Part shown: positions 17,907-26,382 of the stretch, piece by piece
Position numbering within the stretch: position 1 is the stretch's first letter
Layout of the letters: every line of letters begins with the position of its first letter
Source of the DNA: Lutibacter sp.
Lineage (GTDB): Bacteria; Bacteroidota; Bacteroidia; Flavobacteriales; Flavobacteriaceae
Assembly: GCA_030694935.1 (NCBI GenBank)
Contig: JAUYUA010000036.1
Location: 1-41,337 of the forward strand
Length of the DNA: 41,337 nucleotides
Reading direction: 5' to 3'
Position numbers and translations under genes: made by a program
Notes under the pieces: model-generated
What the model was told of the DNA's origin: nothing
Database searches by the model: none
What the model saw: only the letters and a program-made list of their open reading frames with translations

Positions 17907-18165
17907 GTAATTCGAGTGCACTAGAGTGCCTAAAGTTGAAAAAGAGAAGTGCCTAAAATTAAAAGTTTTTGAAATGAACCAAGAAACAAACAACTCAAGG
18001 CACTAAAGAAAAAAGAACATAAAGTGAATCTAAAAATAAAGCAACTCTAGGCACTCCAAACTCAAGGCACTTTAGGCACTAAAGAAAGAAGAACATAAAG
18101 TGAATCTAAAAATAAAACAACTCTAGGCACTCCAAACTCTAGGCACTCTAGGCACTCATAAGAAG
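17907..18165. repeat. Right flanking repeat block of the four-helix-bundle gene
   Basis: From 17949 the block repeats the left flank in the same order: GTGCCTAAAATTAAAAGT, AACTCAAGGCACTAAAG, then AACATAAAGTGAATCTAAAA. A third, shorter copy runs from about 18074 to 18120, and the block ends in tandem CTCTAGGCACTC words just before rnpA. Together the flanks make three direct copies of an approximately 50-100 bp unit around one gene. Confidence 0.75.
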
Positions 18166-18177
18166 AAGTAATAATAA

Positions 18178-18564
18178 ATGAAATACACTTTAGGAAAAGA
18201 CGAAAAATTAAAAAGCCGCAAATTAATTGAGCACCTTTTTGGGGAAGGAAAACGCGTAAAATCATTTCCCTTGCAGTTGATTTATTTGCAAATCAATCAC
18301 GATTCGGAGTTTCCTGTAAAAGTCGGATTTTCTGTCCCAAAAAAGGTGGTGAAATTGGCGGTTGACCGAATTAGAATTAAAAGAATGATGCGTGAAGCGT
18401 ATCGGTTAAACAAATATTTAATTTCCGAAAACATAAAAGAACCCTATATTTTTATGTTTATTTATACCGCCAAAGAGGAACCAAAATACGGCGATTTGGA
18501 GGAAATATTTAAAAAAGTGTTCGTTAAATTTTTAAGTAAAATTGAAGAAGATGGGCAAAATTAA
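18178..18564 (+). CDS. rnpA: Ribonuclease P protein component
   Basis: This 128-residue basic protein is the subunit that assists the RNase P RNA in trimming tRNA 5' ends. Family marks are LKSRKLIEHLFGEGKRVKSF at the start, KVGFSVPKKVVKLAVDR and IRIKRMMREAYRLNK. The usual RNR motif is changed: residues 64-66 read Arg-Ile-Arg, with Ile65 (ATT, 18370-18372) where asparagine is usual. The stop codon overlaps the start of the next gene, so the two are probably co-translated. No rpmH gene is upstream; the region before it is the repeat block of the four-helix-bundle gene. Confidence 0.92.
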   Translation: MKYTLGKDEKLKSRKLIEHLFGEGKRVKSFPLQLIYLQINHDSEFPVKVGFSVPKKVVKLAVDRIRIKRMMREAYRLNKYLISENIKEPYIFMFIYTAKEEPKYGDLEEIFKKVFVKFLSKIEEDGQN

Positions 18565-20185
18565 AAAATGGATCTTAGGCGTTTTGGTTGGGTTAACGCT
18601 TTTGGTGACCACCGCATTTCAATCCGACTTTTTTGAAATAGCCAAACAAATTGATATTTACACCACCTTGTTTAAAGAGCTCAATATGTACTATATTGAT
18701 GCCGTGAATCCGGCAAAACTGTCCAATAAAGCCATCAGTTCCATGCTCGAAAGCCTGGATCCTTACACGCGTTATTATGATGAACAGGGCGTTGAAGATG
18801 CGCGAATTGCAGCCACCGGTGAATATGGCGGAATTGGTGTGGTGACCCGTTACAAAAACAACAATTTAACCATACGCGAACTACTGAAAAATTCTCCTGC
18901 CGAAAAAGCAGGAATGAAACCGGGCGACAGAATTCTAAAAATCAATGATGTTGAAGTCAAAGATTTTGATGAAACCGGCGTTGCCGCATTGCTAAACGGC
19001 TTGCCAAACACCAAAGTGAACCTTCAAATTGAACGCCAGAACAAAAAAACGGAGCTGTCGGTAACCCGTGAAAAAATCACGGTGAATCCGGTTCCTTATT
19101 ATACGATGCTGGCCAATGAAGTGGGCTATATTTCCTTTACCACATTCAATGAAAAAGCGGCTTATGAAGTCAAAAAAGCATTTTTGGACTTGAAAGAACA
19201 GGGAATGAAAAAACTGATTATTGATGTGCGTGGAAATCCGGGCGGATTGCTGAATGAAGCGGTTTCCATTGCCAATTTTTTTATTCCGAAAGATAAAATT
19301 GTGGTGACCACCAAAGCGAAAATTGAAAAATGGAGCGACACTTTTAAAACATTGCAGACTCCAATGGATTTAGAAATTCCAGTTGCTATTTTAATAAACA
19401 ACCGTTCGGCTTCGGCTTCAGAAATTTTGGCGGGTTCGCTGCAAGATTATGACAGGGCGGTTATTATTGGCGAACGTTCTTTTGGCAAAGGTTTGGTGCA
19501 GCGCTATTTGCCGCTTTCTTACGGAACCCAAATGAAAATCACCATTTCTAAATATTATACGCCAAGCGGTCGCTGCATTCAGGAATTAGATTATACCAAA
19601 ACCGATGACAAAGGCAATGTCCCAAAATTTTCCGAAAGCACGCAAACCTATAAAACCGAAAAAGGAAGAACGGTTTATGGTGGCGGCGGTATTTTTCCCG
19701 ATGTTGAAATAGAAAAACCTAAGACCACAAAAACCACCGAAGCCCTTTTGAATTCGGATGCGTTTTTTAACTACGCCACCCAATATTTTTATGAAAATGC
19801 AAAAATTGCAGAACCTTCAAAATTTAAGTTGACGGATGCGGACTATGTTTCATTGAAAAATTATCTGGCTAAAAACCAGGCCGCTTTTGAAACAAAAACA
19901 GAAGCCGAATTTAAAAAAGCGCTGGAAACAGCATCCGCAGAAAATTTAAACGGAAATGCATCCAAAAGCTATTCAGATCTTTTAACCGCTGTTCAACAAG
20001 AAAAATTTAAGGAATTGGATAAAAATAAGGAAGAAATCATCAATAATTTATCCGAAGAAATCATCAAACGTTATTATTATGCCGAAGGTGTTTATCAGCA
20101 AAAAGCAATCTTCGATAATGTTATTTTAAAAGCGGTTTCCATTTTAAACAATGAGAAAGAATATGGTAAAATAATTGGACAATGA
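18551..20185 (+). CDS. S41 family C-terminal processing peptidase (CtpA-like)
   Basis: This periplasmic serine protease of 544 residues has an N-terminal signal or anchor (residues 4-24). A PDZ domain lies at about 85-165 (GIGVVTRYKNN, SPAEKAGMKPGDRILKIND). The S41 catalytic core contains GYISFTTFNE, DVRGNPGGLLNEAV, the serine motif SASASEIL (286-293) and the lysine in SFGKGLVQ (Lys313). The C-terminal ~150 residues are helical. The ATG at 18551 is preferred to the in-frame TTG at 18542 because the signal peptide begins there. The gene overlaps rnpA by 14 bp. It probably trims or degrades envelope proteins at their C-termini; specific substrates are unknown. Confidence 0.9.
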   Translation: MGKIKKWILGVLVGLTLLVTTAFQSDFFEIAKQIDIYTTLFKELNMYYIDAVNPAKLSNKAISSMLESLDPYTRYYDEQGVEDARIAATGEYGGIGVVTRYKNNNLTIRELLKNSPAEKAGMKPGDRILKINDVEVKDFDETGVAALLNGLPNTKVNLQIERQNKKTELSVTREKITVNPVPYYTMLANEVGYISFTTFNEKAAYEVKKAFLDLKEQGMKKLIIDVRGNPGGLLNEAVSIANFFIPKDKIVVTTKAKIEKWSDTFKTLQTPMDLEIPVAILINNRSASASEILAGSLQDYDRAVIIGERSFGKGLVQRYLPLSYGTQMKITISKYYTPSGRCIQELDYTKTDDKGNVPKFSESTQTYKTEKGRTVYGGGGIFPDVEIEKPKTTKTTEALLNSDAFFNYATQYFYENAKIAEPSKFKLTDADYVSLKNYLAKNQAAFETKTEAEFKKALETASAENLNGNASKSYSDLLTAVQQEKFKELDKNKEEIINNLSEEIIKRYYYAEGVYQQKAIFDNVILKAVSILNNEKEYGKIIGQ

Positions 20186-20277
20186 GGAAATTAAAAAAAG
20201 AGAAGAGAAAATAGAATAGAGAAAAAAGACAAAACAATTAGTAAACAGTTGGCAGTTTCAGTATTCAGTTAAACAAC

Positions 20278-20378
20278 TTATGAAATTGATTGCGGTTACT
20301 GAGCGGAGCCGCGGTTACTGAGCCGAAGTAAACAAATTATGAAATTGATTGCGGTTACTGAGCGGAGCCGAAGTAAAC
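20278..20378. repeat. Tandem repeat of TTGCGGTTACTGAGCGGAGCC type
   Basis: TTATGAAATTGATTGCGG and the following TTACTGAGCGGAGCCG occur at 20278-20311 and again at 20338-20371, 60 bp apart. An extra partial CGGTTACTGAGCCGAAGT lies between. The GCGGAGCCG core is GC-rich against an AT-rich spacer. The remainder of 20186-20521 holds a CAGGCAGG palindrome (20468-20490) and no gene. Confidence 0.75.
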
Positions 20379-20521
20379 GATTAAACGTTACCTTTGCCCA
20401 TTAAAATTAAATAGATGAAACGAGCCAAACAAATTTTGATACACACAGAAATGATTAATGGCGAACCTACCTGTCCGGCAGGCAGGCAGCAGCTGTACCA
20501 ATAAAAAATAAAATATAACAG

Positions 20522-22210
20522 ATGAAAAACTCAAGAATAAAAGAAAGAACGCGCGCACAGGAATCATCTGGCGCCATTGAGCGATTATATATTTCCATGC
20601 GTCACATATTTACCCGTGGATTTTACAAACCGATGGGAATTTCGGGAGATACTTTAAGGGAATCTTTATTATTGCTTCGGCCCGAAATTTACGGAACCAT
20701 TGCGGAAGAAAAAGTGGAGTTAAACGGACTCATTTATGTAATAGAGAGACTTCCAATCGGCATTGAAGAATGTCAGTTTATCAATTTAACTTCCGAAGAA
20801 GGCTACGGAAAATCGCATTTTAAAGCCATAGTTCCACCAAAAAGAAGAAGAAATTGTTACCGAATAGACAAAGATCAAATGAATATTGAGGTTACCCGTG
20901 GAAGATCGGAAATCTATGATGTTTTAACGCATTTAACTTTTTTATTCATTGAATCCCATAAAATAGCAAACAAAGTGTTGATCAGCGAGGGCAATGAAAC
21001 CAACAGGGAATGGAAAAAATTGGAAGAAGTTGTGCTGAACAACATAAAATTGTCAAGTGATGAGCGCGACATTATGCTGGCGCATTTGGCAAGTATTTTA
21101 GGACGAACTTTTGAAGAAACCCAACTGGTGCACGGAATTGTTCAGGAAAAAACCAATCCCGACCGGTTTTTCCAAATTATTTTTTGGCTGGGTACCTTGG
21201 CCATTAATGAGAAAGTTCACGACTTAAAAAGAACCATCACATTTAGTCCGGTTTTGCGGGAACGCATCGGACATCATATTTACGGAGAAATTTGGGCCAA
21301 TAACATTAAACAAATTCTGCTGGAAAAAAACCTTATTGAGCGCCCAATCCATATTATCAGCGCCAATATGCACAGTGTGATGAATTCAATTTACGCCCCG
21401 GTGGTGTTGCCAAAACAAATAAAAGACAACGACACGATTTCTTTGTTTGAGTTGTTAAGCGATCCTGAAAATGAAGATTTGCGTACACAAGTGGAAGTTT
21501 ATGCTGAAAAAAACGGACTTATTTCCATCAAAGACACTTCGGGAACTTACATTGATGTCCAAATTATTGATACCGTAAAAATAGACCTCAATAAAACAAA
21601 ATATAAGTTTGAAAATACGTTGCCTACCGATGAAAAACCGGTGCTTATTGTAATGGATTATGCTTTTGGCGAGCAGGCTTATGAAACGATGGATGAGTTG
21701 TTAAAACCTTATATGGATGAAAATGGCAAAAACCACCATTTAAACGTGGAATCGGTGTCAATTATGGGTAAAGCAGGCATTTTGGAAGGCGGAAAAGGTG
21801 ATATTATGATTCCATCCGCGCATATATTTGAAGGTACAGCCGACAATTATCCGTTTAAAAACCAGCTTAAAAAGAGTATGTTTGAAGGCTGCGGCGTTGA
21901 GGTATATACCGGTGCAATGGTTTCTGTTTTGGGAACATCGCTTCAAAACAAAGACATTTTAAAATTCTTTTACAATTCGACCTGGAAAGTGGTCGGGCTG
22001 GAAATGGAAGGTGCGCATTATCAAAAAGCGATTCAGGCGGCTTCAAAAATCAGGGGAAATATTTCTGACAAAGTGAAAGTTCGATATGCCTATTATGCTT
22101 CGGACAATCCGTTGGAAACAGGAAGTACGTTGGCTTCCGGAGGGTTGGGAACCACAGGCGTTCGTCCAACCTATGTCATCACACAAAAAATATTGGAACA
22201 AATATTTTAA
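20522..22210 (+). CDS. DUF6909-type protein with nucleoside-phosphorylase-like C-terminal domain
   Basis: This conserved Bacteroidota protein of 562 residues looks cytoplasmic, with no signal peptide. The N-terminal ~360 residues are mostly helical with recognisable family text (RLYISMRHIFTRGFYKPMG, RRRNCYRIDKDQMNIEVTRG). The C-terminal ~190 residues resemble the nucleoside phosphorylase/AMP nucleosidase fold: an ILIVMDYAFG-like strand at ~376, MGKAGILEGGKGDIMIPSA (~415-433), and GLEMEGAHYQKA (~491-502), similar to the GxEMEAA nucleoside-binding motif. I recall the family as DUF6909 with no proven function. The next gene, 41 bp downstream, is purD, so a role in purine nucleotide turnover is a reasonable inference, not a demonstration. 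Confidence 0.75.
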   Translation: MKNSRIKERTRAQESSGAIERLYISMRHIFTRGFYKPMGISGDTLRESLLLLRPEIYGTIAEEKVELNGLIYVIERLPIGIEECQFINLTSEEGYGKSHFKAIVPPKRRRNCYRIDKDQMNIEVTRGRSEIYDVLTHLTFLFIESHKIANKVLISEGNETNREWKKLEEVVLNNIKLSSDERDIMLAHLASILGRTFEETQLVHGIVQEKTNPDRFFQIIFWLGTLAINEKVHDLKRTITFSPVLRERIGHHIYGEIWANNIKQILLEKNLIERPIHIISANMHSVMNSIYAPVVLPKQIKDNDTISLFELLSDPENEDLRTQVEVYAEKNGLISIKDTSGTYIDVQIIDTVKIDLNKTKYKFENTLPTDEKPVLIVMDYAFGEQAYETMDELLKPYMDENGKNHHLNVESVSIMGKAGILEGGKGDIMIPSAHIFEGTADNYPFKNQLKKSMFEGCGVEVYTGAMVSVLGTSLQNKDILKFFYNSTWKVVGLEMEGAHYQKAIQAASKIRGNISDKVKVRYAYYASDNPLETGSTLASGGLGTTGVRPTYVITQKILEQIF

Positions 22211-22251
22211 GGTTTTTCAGCATAAAAAAGTAGACAAAATCAATTAAAAAT

Positions 22252-23523
22252 ATGAATGTATTAATTTTAGGTTCTGGAGGAAGGGAACACGCAATGGCAT
22301 GGAAAATAGCGCAAAGTGATTTGTTAACGCAATTATTTATCGCGCCGGGAAATGAAGGAACCGATCAATTGGGCGTCAATATAAAAATACAGCCAACCGA
22401 TTTTGAATCGGTAAAAGAGGTGGTTTTGGAACACGAGATTGAATTGGTGGTTGTTGGGCCCGAAGATCCTTTGGTGAAAGGCATTCACGATTTCTTTTTA
22501 AACGATTCCGAATTGAAAAATGTGGCGGTGATCGGACCCCAAAAATTGGCGGCGCAATTGGAAGGAAGCAAGGAATTTGCCAAGGAATTTATGGTTCGCC
22601 ACAACATTCCAACCGCAGCCTATAAAAGTTTTACAAAAAATAGTTTGGACGAAGGTTTTCATTTTTTGGAAACTTTGAATCCGCCCTTTGTGTTAAAAGC
22701 CGACGGTTTGGCGCAGGGAAAAGGCGTGTTGATTTTGAACGATTTGCAGGAAGCAAAAGACGAATTGAAAGAAATGCTGGCAAATGAAAAGTTTGGAGCT
22801 GCGAGCAGCAAAGTGGTAATCGAAGAATTTTTGGACGGCATTGAATTGAGCTGTTTTGTGTTGACCGACGGAAGAAGTTATGTGAATTTCCCGAATGCAA
22901 AAGATTACAAACGCATTGGTGAAGGCGACAAAGGATTGAATACCGGCGGTATGGGCGCAGTTTCTCCAGTGCCTTTTGCTGATGAAGTGTTTATGAAAAA
23001 AATTGAGGAACAGGTGATAAAACCAACGGTGGATGGCTTGCAAAAAGACCATATTCCGTACAAAGGATTTATTTTCTTCGGAATCATTAAAGTTGGTGAC
23101 GAGCCAAAAGTAATAGAATACAATTGCCGAATGGGCGATCCCGAAAGTGAAGTGGTGATTCCGAGAATAAAAAGTGATTTTCTTGAATTGCTCATCGCAG
23201 CCGGAAAAAATGAACTGCACACCAAAACCATTGAATTTGTAAATGAGAGTGCTTGTACCGTAATGTTGGTTTCTGGCGGTTATCCGGAAGCTTATGAAAA
23301 AGGAAAAGTAATTTACGGTTTGGATAAAGTGGAAGGCTCTATTGCGTTTCATGCGGGCACCACCAATAAAAACAATGATGTGGTTACCAATGGTGGCCGT
23401 GTTTTGGCAATGACTTCTTTTGGAGCCGATTTTAAACAGGCTCTAAAAAAATCGTATCAGAACATCGATAAAATTTGTTTTGACAAAATGAATTTCAGAA
23501 AAGACATTGGATTTGACCTCTAA
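22252..23523 (+). CDS. purD: Phosphoribosylamine-glycine ligase
   Basis: GAR synthetase of 423 residues joins glycine to phosphoribosylamine using ATP, the second step of purine synthesis. It is an ATP-grasp enzyme: LILGSGGREHAMAWKI at residues 3-18, VVGPEDPLVKGI (~64), FVLKADGLAQGKGVLI at ~146-161, DYKRIGEGDKGLNTGGMGA, and the metal-binding EYNCRMGDPESEVVIPRI (~286-303). Length is normal. It follows the DUF6909 gene by 41 bp. Its TAA stop is immediately followed, in the same frame, by codons that look like the true N-terminus of the next gene. Confidence 0.96.
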   Translation: MNVLILGSGGREHAMAWKIAQSDLLTQLFIAPGNEGTDQLGVNIKIQPTDFESVKEVVLEHEIELVVVGPEDPLVKGIHDFFLNDSELKNVAVIGPQKLAAQLEGSKEFAKEFMVRHNIPTAAYKSFTKNSLDEGFHFLETLNPPFVLKADGLAQGKGVLILNDLQEAKDELKEMLANEKFGAASSKVVIEEFLDGIELSCFVLTDGRSYVNFPNAKDYKRIGEGDKGLNTGGMGAVSPVPFADEVFMKKIEEQVIKPTVDGLQKDHIPYKGFIFFGIIKVGDEPKVIEYNCRMGDPESEVVIPRIKSDFLELLIAAGKNELHTKTIEFVNESACTVMLVSGGYPEAYEKGKVIYGLDKVEGSIAFHAGTTNKNNDVVTNGGRVLAMTSFGADFKQALKKSYQNIDKICFDKMNFRKDIGFDL

Positions 23524-23556
23524 AAAAAAATTCTTGTTGCGCCCTTAAATTGGGGA

Positions 23557-24567
23557 TTGGGACATGCAACGCGCTGCATTCCCATCATTAACGCGTTGCT
23601 GAAAGCAAATTACGAACCTGTTTTGGCAAGTGACGGCGACGCATTGCTGTTGCTTCAAAAAGAATTTCCTTTGTTGCAAAGTATAGAATTGCCTTTTTAC
23701 AAAATCAGCTATCCAAAAAACGGAAAAAATTTAAGATTCAAACTGCTGTTGCAACTTCCTGCAATCATTTCAGCCATCAAAAGGGAACGAAAAATTGTTT
23801 CCAAATTTATTGATAAAGAAAATATTGCCGGAATTATTTCCGACAATCGGTTCGGGGTTTTCAGCAAAAAAGTGCCTTCAGTGTACATCACGCATCAATT
23901 AAATGTGCTGTCGGGAAAAACCACTTTCATCACCTCAAAAATTCATCAGCAACTCATTAAAAAATTTGACGAATGCTGGGTTCCGGATTTGGAAGGAAAC
24001 CAAAATTATTCAGGGACATTGGGGCATTTAATAAAGCATCATTTAAACCTTAAATATATCGGAATTTTAAGCCGGTTTCAGCCAAAAGAACTTGAAATTA
24101 AATATGATTTATTGCTGTTGCTTTCCGGACCCGAGCCGCAAAGAACCTTGCTAGAAAACAACTTATTATTGGAATTAAAAGGCTATAAAGGCAAAATTTT
24201 AATGGTTAGAGGCGTTTTTTATACTACTGAAATTAATGCGGCAAGCAATTTCCACATTGTTAATTATTTATTGGCCAATGAGCTGGAAGAGGCCATAAAC
24301 CAAAGCAATTTGGTGATTTCACGCTCGGGATATTCAACCATTATGGATTTGGCTGCATTGGGAAAAAAGGCTTTTTTTATTCCGACGCCAGGCCAATTTG
24401 AGCAGGAATATTTGGCAAAAATGTTTCAGGAAAAAATGGTGGCGCCTTATGCGAAACAAGATGAATTTACGGCAGCGAAATTAGATGACATTAACAAGTA
24501 TTCCGGATTTGAAAAAGTGAATTCAAAAGTCGATTTAGACTTGTTCAAACTTTTCGAGGGTAAATGA
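23557..24567 (+). CDS. MurG-like glycosyltransferase; conserved N-terminus lacks a normal start codon
   Basis: This is a GT28-like (MurG C-terminal type) glycosyltransferase of at least 336 residues. Marks are GHATRCIPIINALL at the start, ISDNRFGVFSKKVPSVYITHQ (~99-119), LLLLSGPEPQRTLLE (~185) and NLVISRSGYSTIMDLAALGKKAFFIPTPGQFEQEYLA (~250-286), the nucleotide-sugar-binding region. The first usable start is TTG at 23557, but the family N-terminus (KKILVAPLNWGLGHATR) is encoded in frame from 23524, directly behind the purD stop TAA, with no ATG, GTG or TTG before 23557. An ATT at 23530 is a possible rare start. The gene ends with a 33-bp tail-to-tail overlap with the histidine kinase. The sugar and acceptor are unknown. 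Confidence 0.8.
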   Translation: MGHATRCIPIINALLKANYEPVLASDGDALLLLQKEFPLLQSIELPFYKISYPKNGKNLRFKLLLQLPAIISAIKRERKIVSKFIDKENIAGIISDNRFGVFSKKVPSVYITHQLNVLSGKTTFITSKIHQQLIKKFDECWVPDLEGNQNYSGTLGHLIKHHLNLKYIGILSRFQPKELEIKYDLLLLLSGPEPQRTLLENNLLLELKGYKGKILMVRGVFYTTEINAASNFHIVNYLLANELEEAINQSNLVISRSGYSTIMDLAALGKKAFFIPTPGQFEQEYLAKMFQEKMVAPYAKQDEFTAAKLDDINKYSGFEKVNSKVDLDLFKLFEGK

Positions 24568-25584
24568 AAAGGTGGATCCTTTTTTAAATTCGCTTTCCAC
24601 AAAAATAGCTTCATCGTGCGCTTCAATAATGTGTTTTACAATGGCTAATCCCAATCCCGATCCGCCCTGTTCTCTGGATCTGCTGGAATCTACCCTGTAA
24701 AAACGTTCAAAAATTCTTGGCAGGTGTTTGGCTTCAATGCCTTCGCCATCATCCTTAACTTTTATAAGCAGCTTGTCTTTATTGAGTGATTCAATGCTAA
24801 TGGTAGTTGATCCGTCAATTTTACCGTATTTTATGGAATTTACCAACAAATTTGTGAGCACTTGTTCAATGCGTTCCTCATCGCCAACGGCCATTACGGG
24901 AAATCGGTATTTTTTATTAAAAGCCAATGTGATGTTTCTTTTTTTGGCTTTCATTTCAAGCAATTCGAATACATTTTGAACCACTTCAACCACATCAAAA
25001 GGTTCTTTGTTTAAATGTAAATCGGCCGATTCCAGTTTGGAAATTAAATCCAGATCTTTCACAATCGCAATCAATCGTTCAACGCCTTTGTTGGCTCTTT
25101 TTATATATTTTTTGCTAATTTTTTTATCGTTCATTGCACCACCTTCTAATGTCAGCAAATAGCCCTGAACCGTAAATAGTGGCGTTTTTAATTCGTGCGA
25201 AATATTTCCCAAGAATTCCCTGCGATAGTCTTCTCTTAAATTTAAATTTTTTATTTGAAGTTGTTTGCTTTTGGCAAATGTTTGAACATCTCTTGAAAGG
25301 CTTTCAATATCAGTGGTAATGGGTGTTTTGTTAAAATCTGAAGTGTCTAAAATAGAAACGCTGTCGTAAATTTTTTTGATGCGCTGATAAATAAATTTCT
25401 CCAGGCGGTACTGGGTTATTAAAAAAGTAAAGGTGAAAACAACAACGATATAAAGCAGGATATAAGAAAGGTTAAGTGAAATATCTAATAAAAAATAGGC
25501 CAATAAAATAAGCGCAATCGATGTAAAAATAGTGATGAAAATCGAAGTCCAAAAAGCAAAATAGTATGTTTTTTTAATCTTCAT
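24535..25584 (-). CDS. PhoR-like sensor histidine kinase
   Basis: This 349-residue membrane sensor kinase has two transmembrane segments near the start (about 10-33 and 38-57) with only a few residues between them, so it has almost no periplasmic sensor. A linker follows, then a HisKA domain with FLGNISHELKTPL (His near residue 130), and an HATPase domain with NLLVNSIKYG, VKDDGEGIEAKHLPRIFERF and GGSGLGLAIVKHI. The ATG at 25584 overlaps the stop of the response regulator gene by 11 bp, showing translational coupling. The partner is OmpR/PhoB-like, so phosphate or envelope-stress sensing is likely but not certain. Its 3' end overlaps the convergent glycosyltransferase gene by 33 bp. Confidence 0.88.
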   Translation of the reverse strand: MKIKKTYYFAFWTSIFITIFTSIALILLAYFLLDISLNLSYILLYIVVVFTFTFLITQYRLEKFIYQRIKKIYDSVSILDTSDFNKTPITTDIESLSRDVQTFAKSKQLQIKNLNLREDYRREFLGNISHELKTPLFTVQGYLLTLEGGAMNDKKISKKYIKRANKGVERLIAIVKDLDLISKLESADLHLNKEPFDVVEVVQNVFELLEMKAKKRNITLAFNKKYRFPVMAVGDEERIEQVLTNLLVNSIKYGKIDGSTTISIESLNKDKLLIKVKDDGEGIEAKHLPRIFERFYRVDSSRSREQGGSGLGLAIVKHIIEAHDEAIFVESEFKKGSTFSFTLEKFEQV

Positions 25585-26269
25585 CAATTACAAATTTGTA
25601 CCCAACGCCTTTGATGGTTTTAAAATTATCGTCGCCTAGTTTTTCGCGCAATTTCCTGATGTGAACATCAATAGTTCTGCCACCCACAACCACCTCATTT
25701 CCCCAAACCTGGTTTAAAATGTCATCGCGTTTGAATACTTTTCCCGGTTTAGAGGCCAAGAGCGCAAACAGTTCAAATTCTTTCCGGGGAAGTGACATTT
25801 TTTCCCCATTTTTAATGATTACATATTCTTCGCGGTCAATAATAAACTCACCAATTTTAACTTTTTCTGAATCGGAAGTTGCCACATCATCTACCCTTCT
25901 AAGCAATGCTTTTATTTTACTGATGAGCACTTTGGGTTTTATGGGTTTGGTGATATAATCATCTGCGCCAACATCAAAACCCGCCATTTGTGAATAATCT
26001 TCGCTGCGCGCGGTGAAAAAAGTAATCAGCACATTTTCCAAGCCTTTGGTTGCCCTAATTTTTTCACAGGCCTCAATGCCGTCCATTTCGGGCATCATAA
26101 TGTCCAAAATAATTAAATGTGGTTCGTGCTTTTTTGCTTTTTCAATGGCTTCAATCCCGTTTTTGGCAGTATAAATTTTATACCCTTCGTTTTTCAGGTT
26201 GTAACCAACAATTTCTAAAATATCCGGTTCATCATCAACCAACAGTATTCTAATATCTGAATTTTTCAT
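25574..26269 (-). CDS. OmpR/PhoB-family response regulator
   Basis: This 231-residue transcription factor has a receiver domain at 1-125 with acidic pair VDDEP, phospho-acceptor Asp56 in LILDIMMPEMDG, and Lys108 in DDYITKPIKP. A winged-helix DNA-binding domain follows at ~135-228 (LPRKEFELFALLASKPGKVF, GGRTIDVHIRKLREKLG, IKGVGYKFV). It is the first gene of a two-gene operon with the overlapping kinase. Upstream lie a good Bacteroidota promoter and three hexamers spaced like a Pho box, suggesting self-regulation. PhoB is the best name, but other OmpR-type roles are possible. Confidence 0.9.
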   Translation of the reverse strand: MKNSDIRILLVDDEPDILEIVGYNLKNEGYKIYTAKNGIEAIEKAKKHEPHLIILDIMMPEMDGIEACEKIRATKGLENVLITFFTARSEDYSQMAGFDVGADDYITKPIKPKVLISKIKALLRRVDDVATSDSEKVKIGEFIIDREEYVIIKNGEKMSLPRKEFELFALLASKPGKVFKRDDILNQVWGNEVVVGGRTIDVHIRKLREKLGDDNFKTIKGVGYKFVIDED

Positions 26270-26299
26270 ACTTGGCGCTATTTAAATCATAAAAGCATT

Positions 26300-26333
26300 C
26301 AAAAGTAGTCATAATTTTTTTCCGCAATGCAAA
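26300..26333 (-). promoter_or_regulatory. Promoter of the response regulator/kinase operon
   Basis: On the minus strand a -7 box TACTTTTG (26300-26307) perfectly fits TAnnTTTG, and a TTTG -33 element (26330-26333) lies 22 bp upstream. The leader to the ATG at 26269 would be about 25 nt. Confidence 0.65.
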
Positions 26334-26354
26334 AGGCGTCTGTTTTTCAAAATT

Positions 26355-26382
26355 ATAACATTAAGATAACATAAACCTTACA
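26355..26382 (-). promoter_or_regulatory. Candidate Pho-like box with 11-bp period
   Basis: Read on the plus strand, ATAACA (26355), ATAACA (26366) and CTTACA (26377) are separated by exactly 5 bp, and a weaker TTAATT follows in phase at 26388. This matches the 11-bp-period direct repeats bound by PhoB/PhoP-type regulators (TTAACA-like hexamers in Bacillus, from memory). It lies about 22 bp upstream of the -33 element of the regulator operon. Confidence 0.5.

Noticed and set aside
22693-23352. 219-residue minus-strand frame inside purD
   Set aside because: It is a long antisense shadow of a certain gene, with no domain and unusual His/Phe-rich composition.
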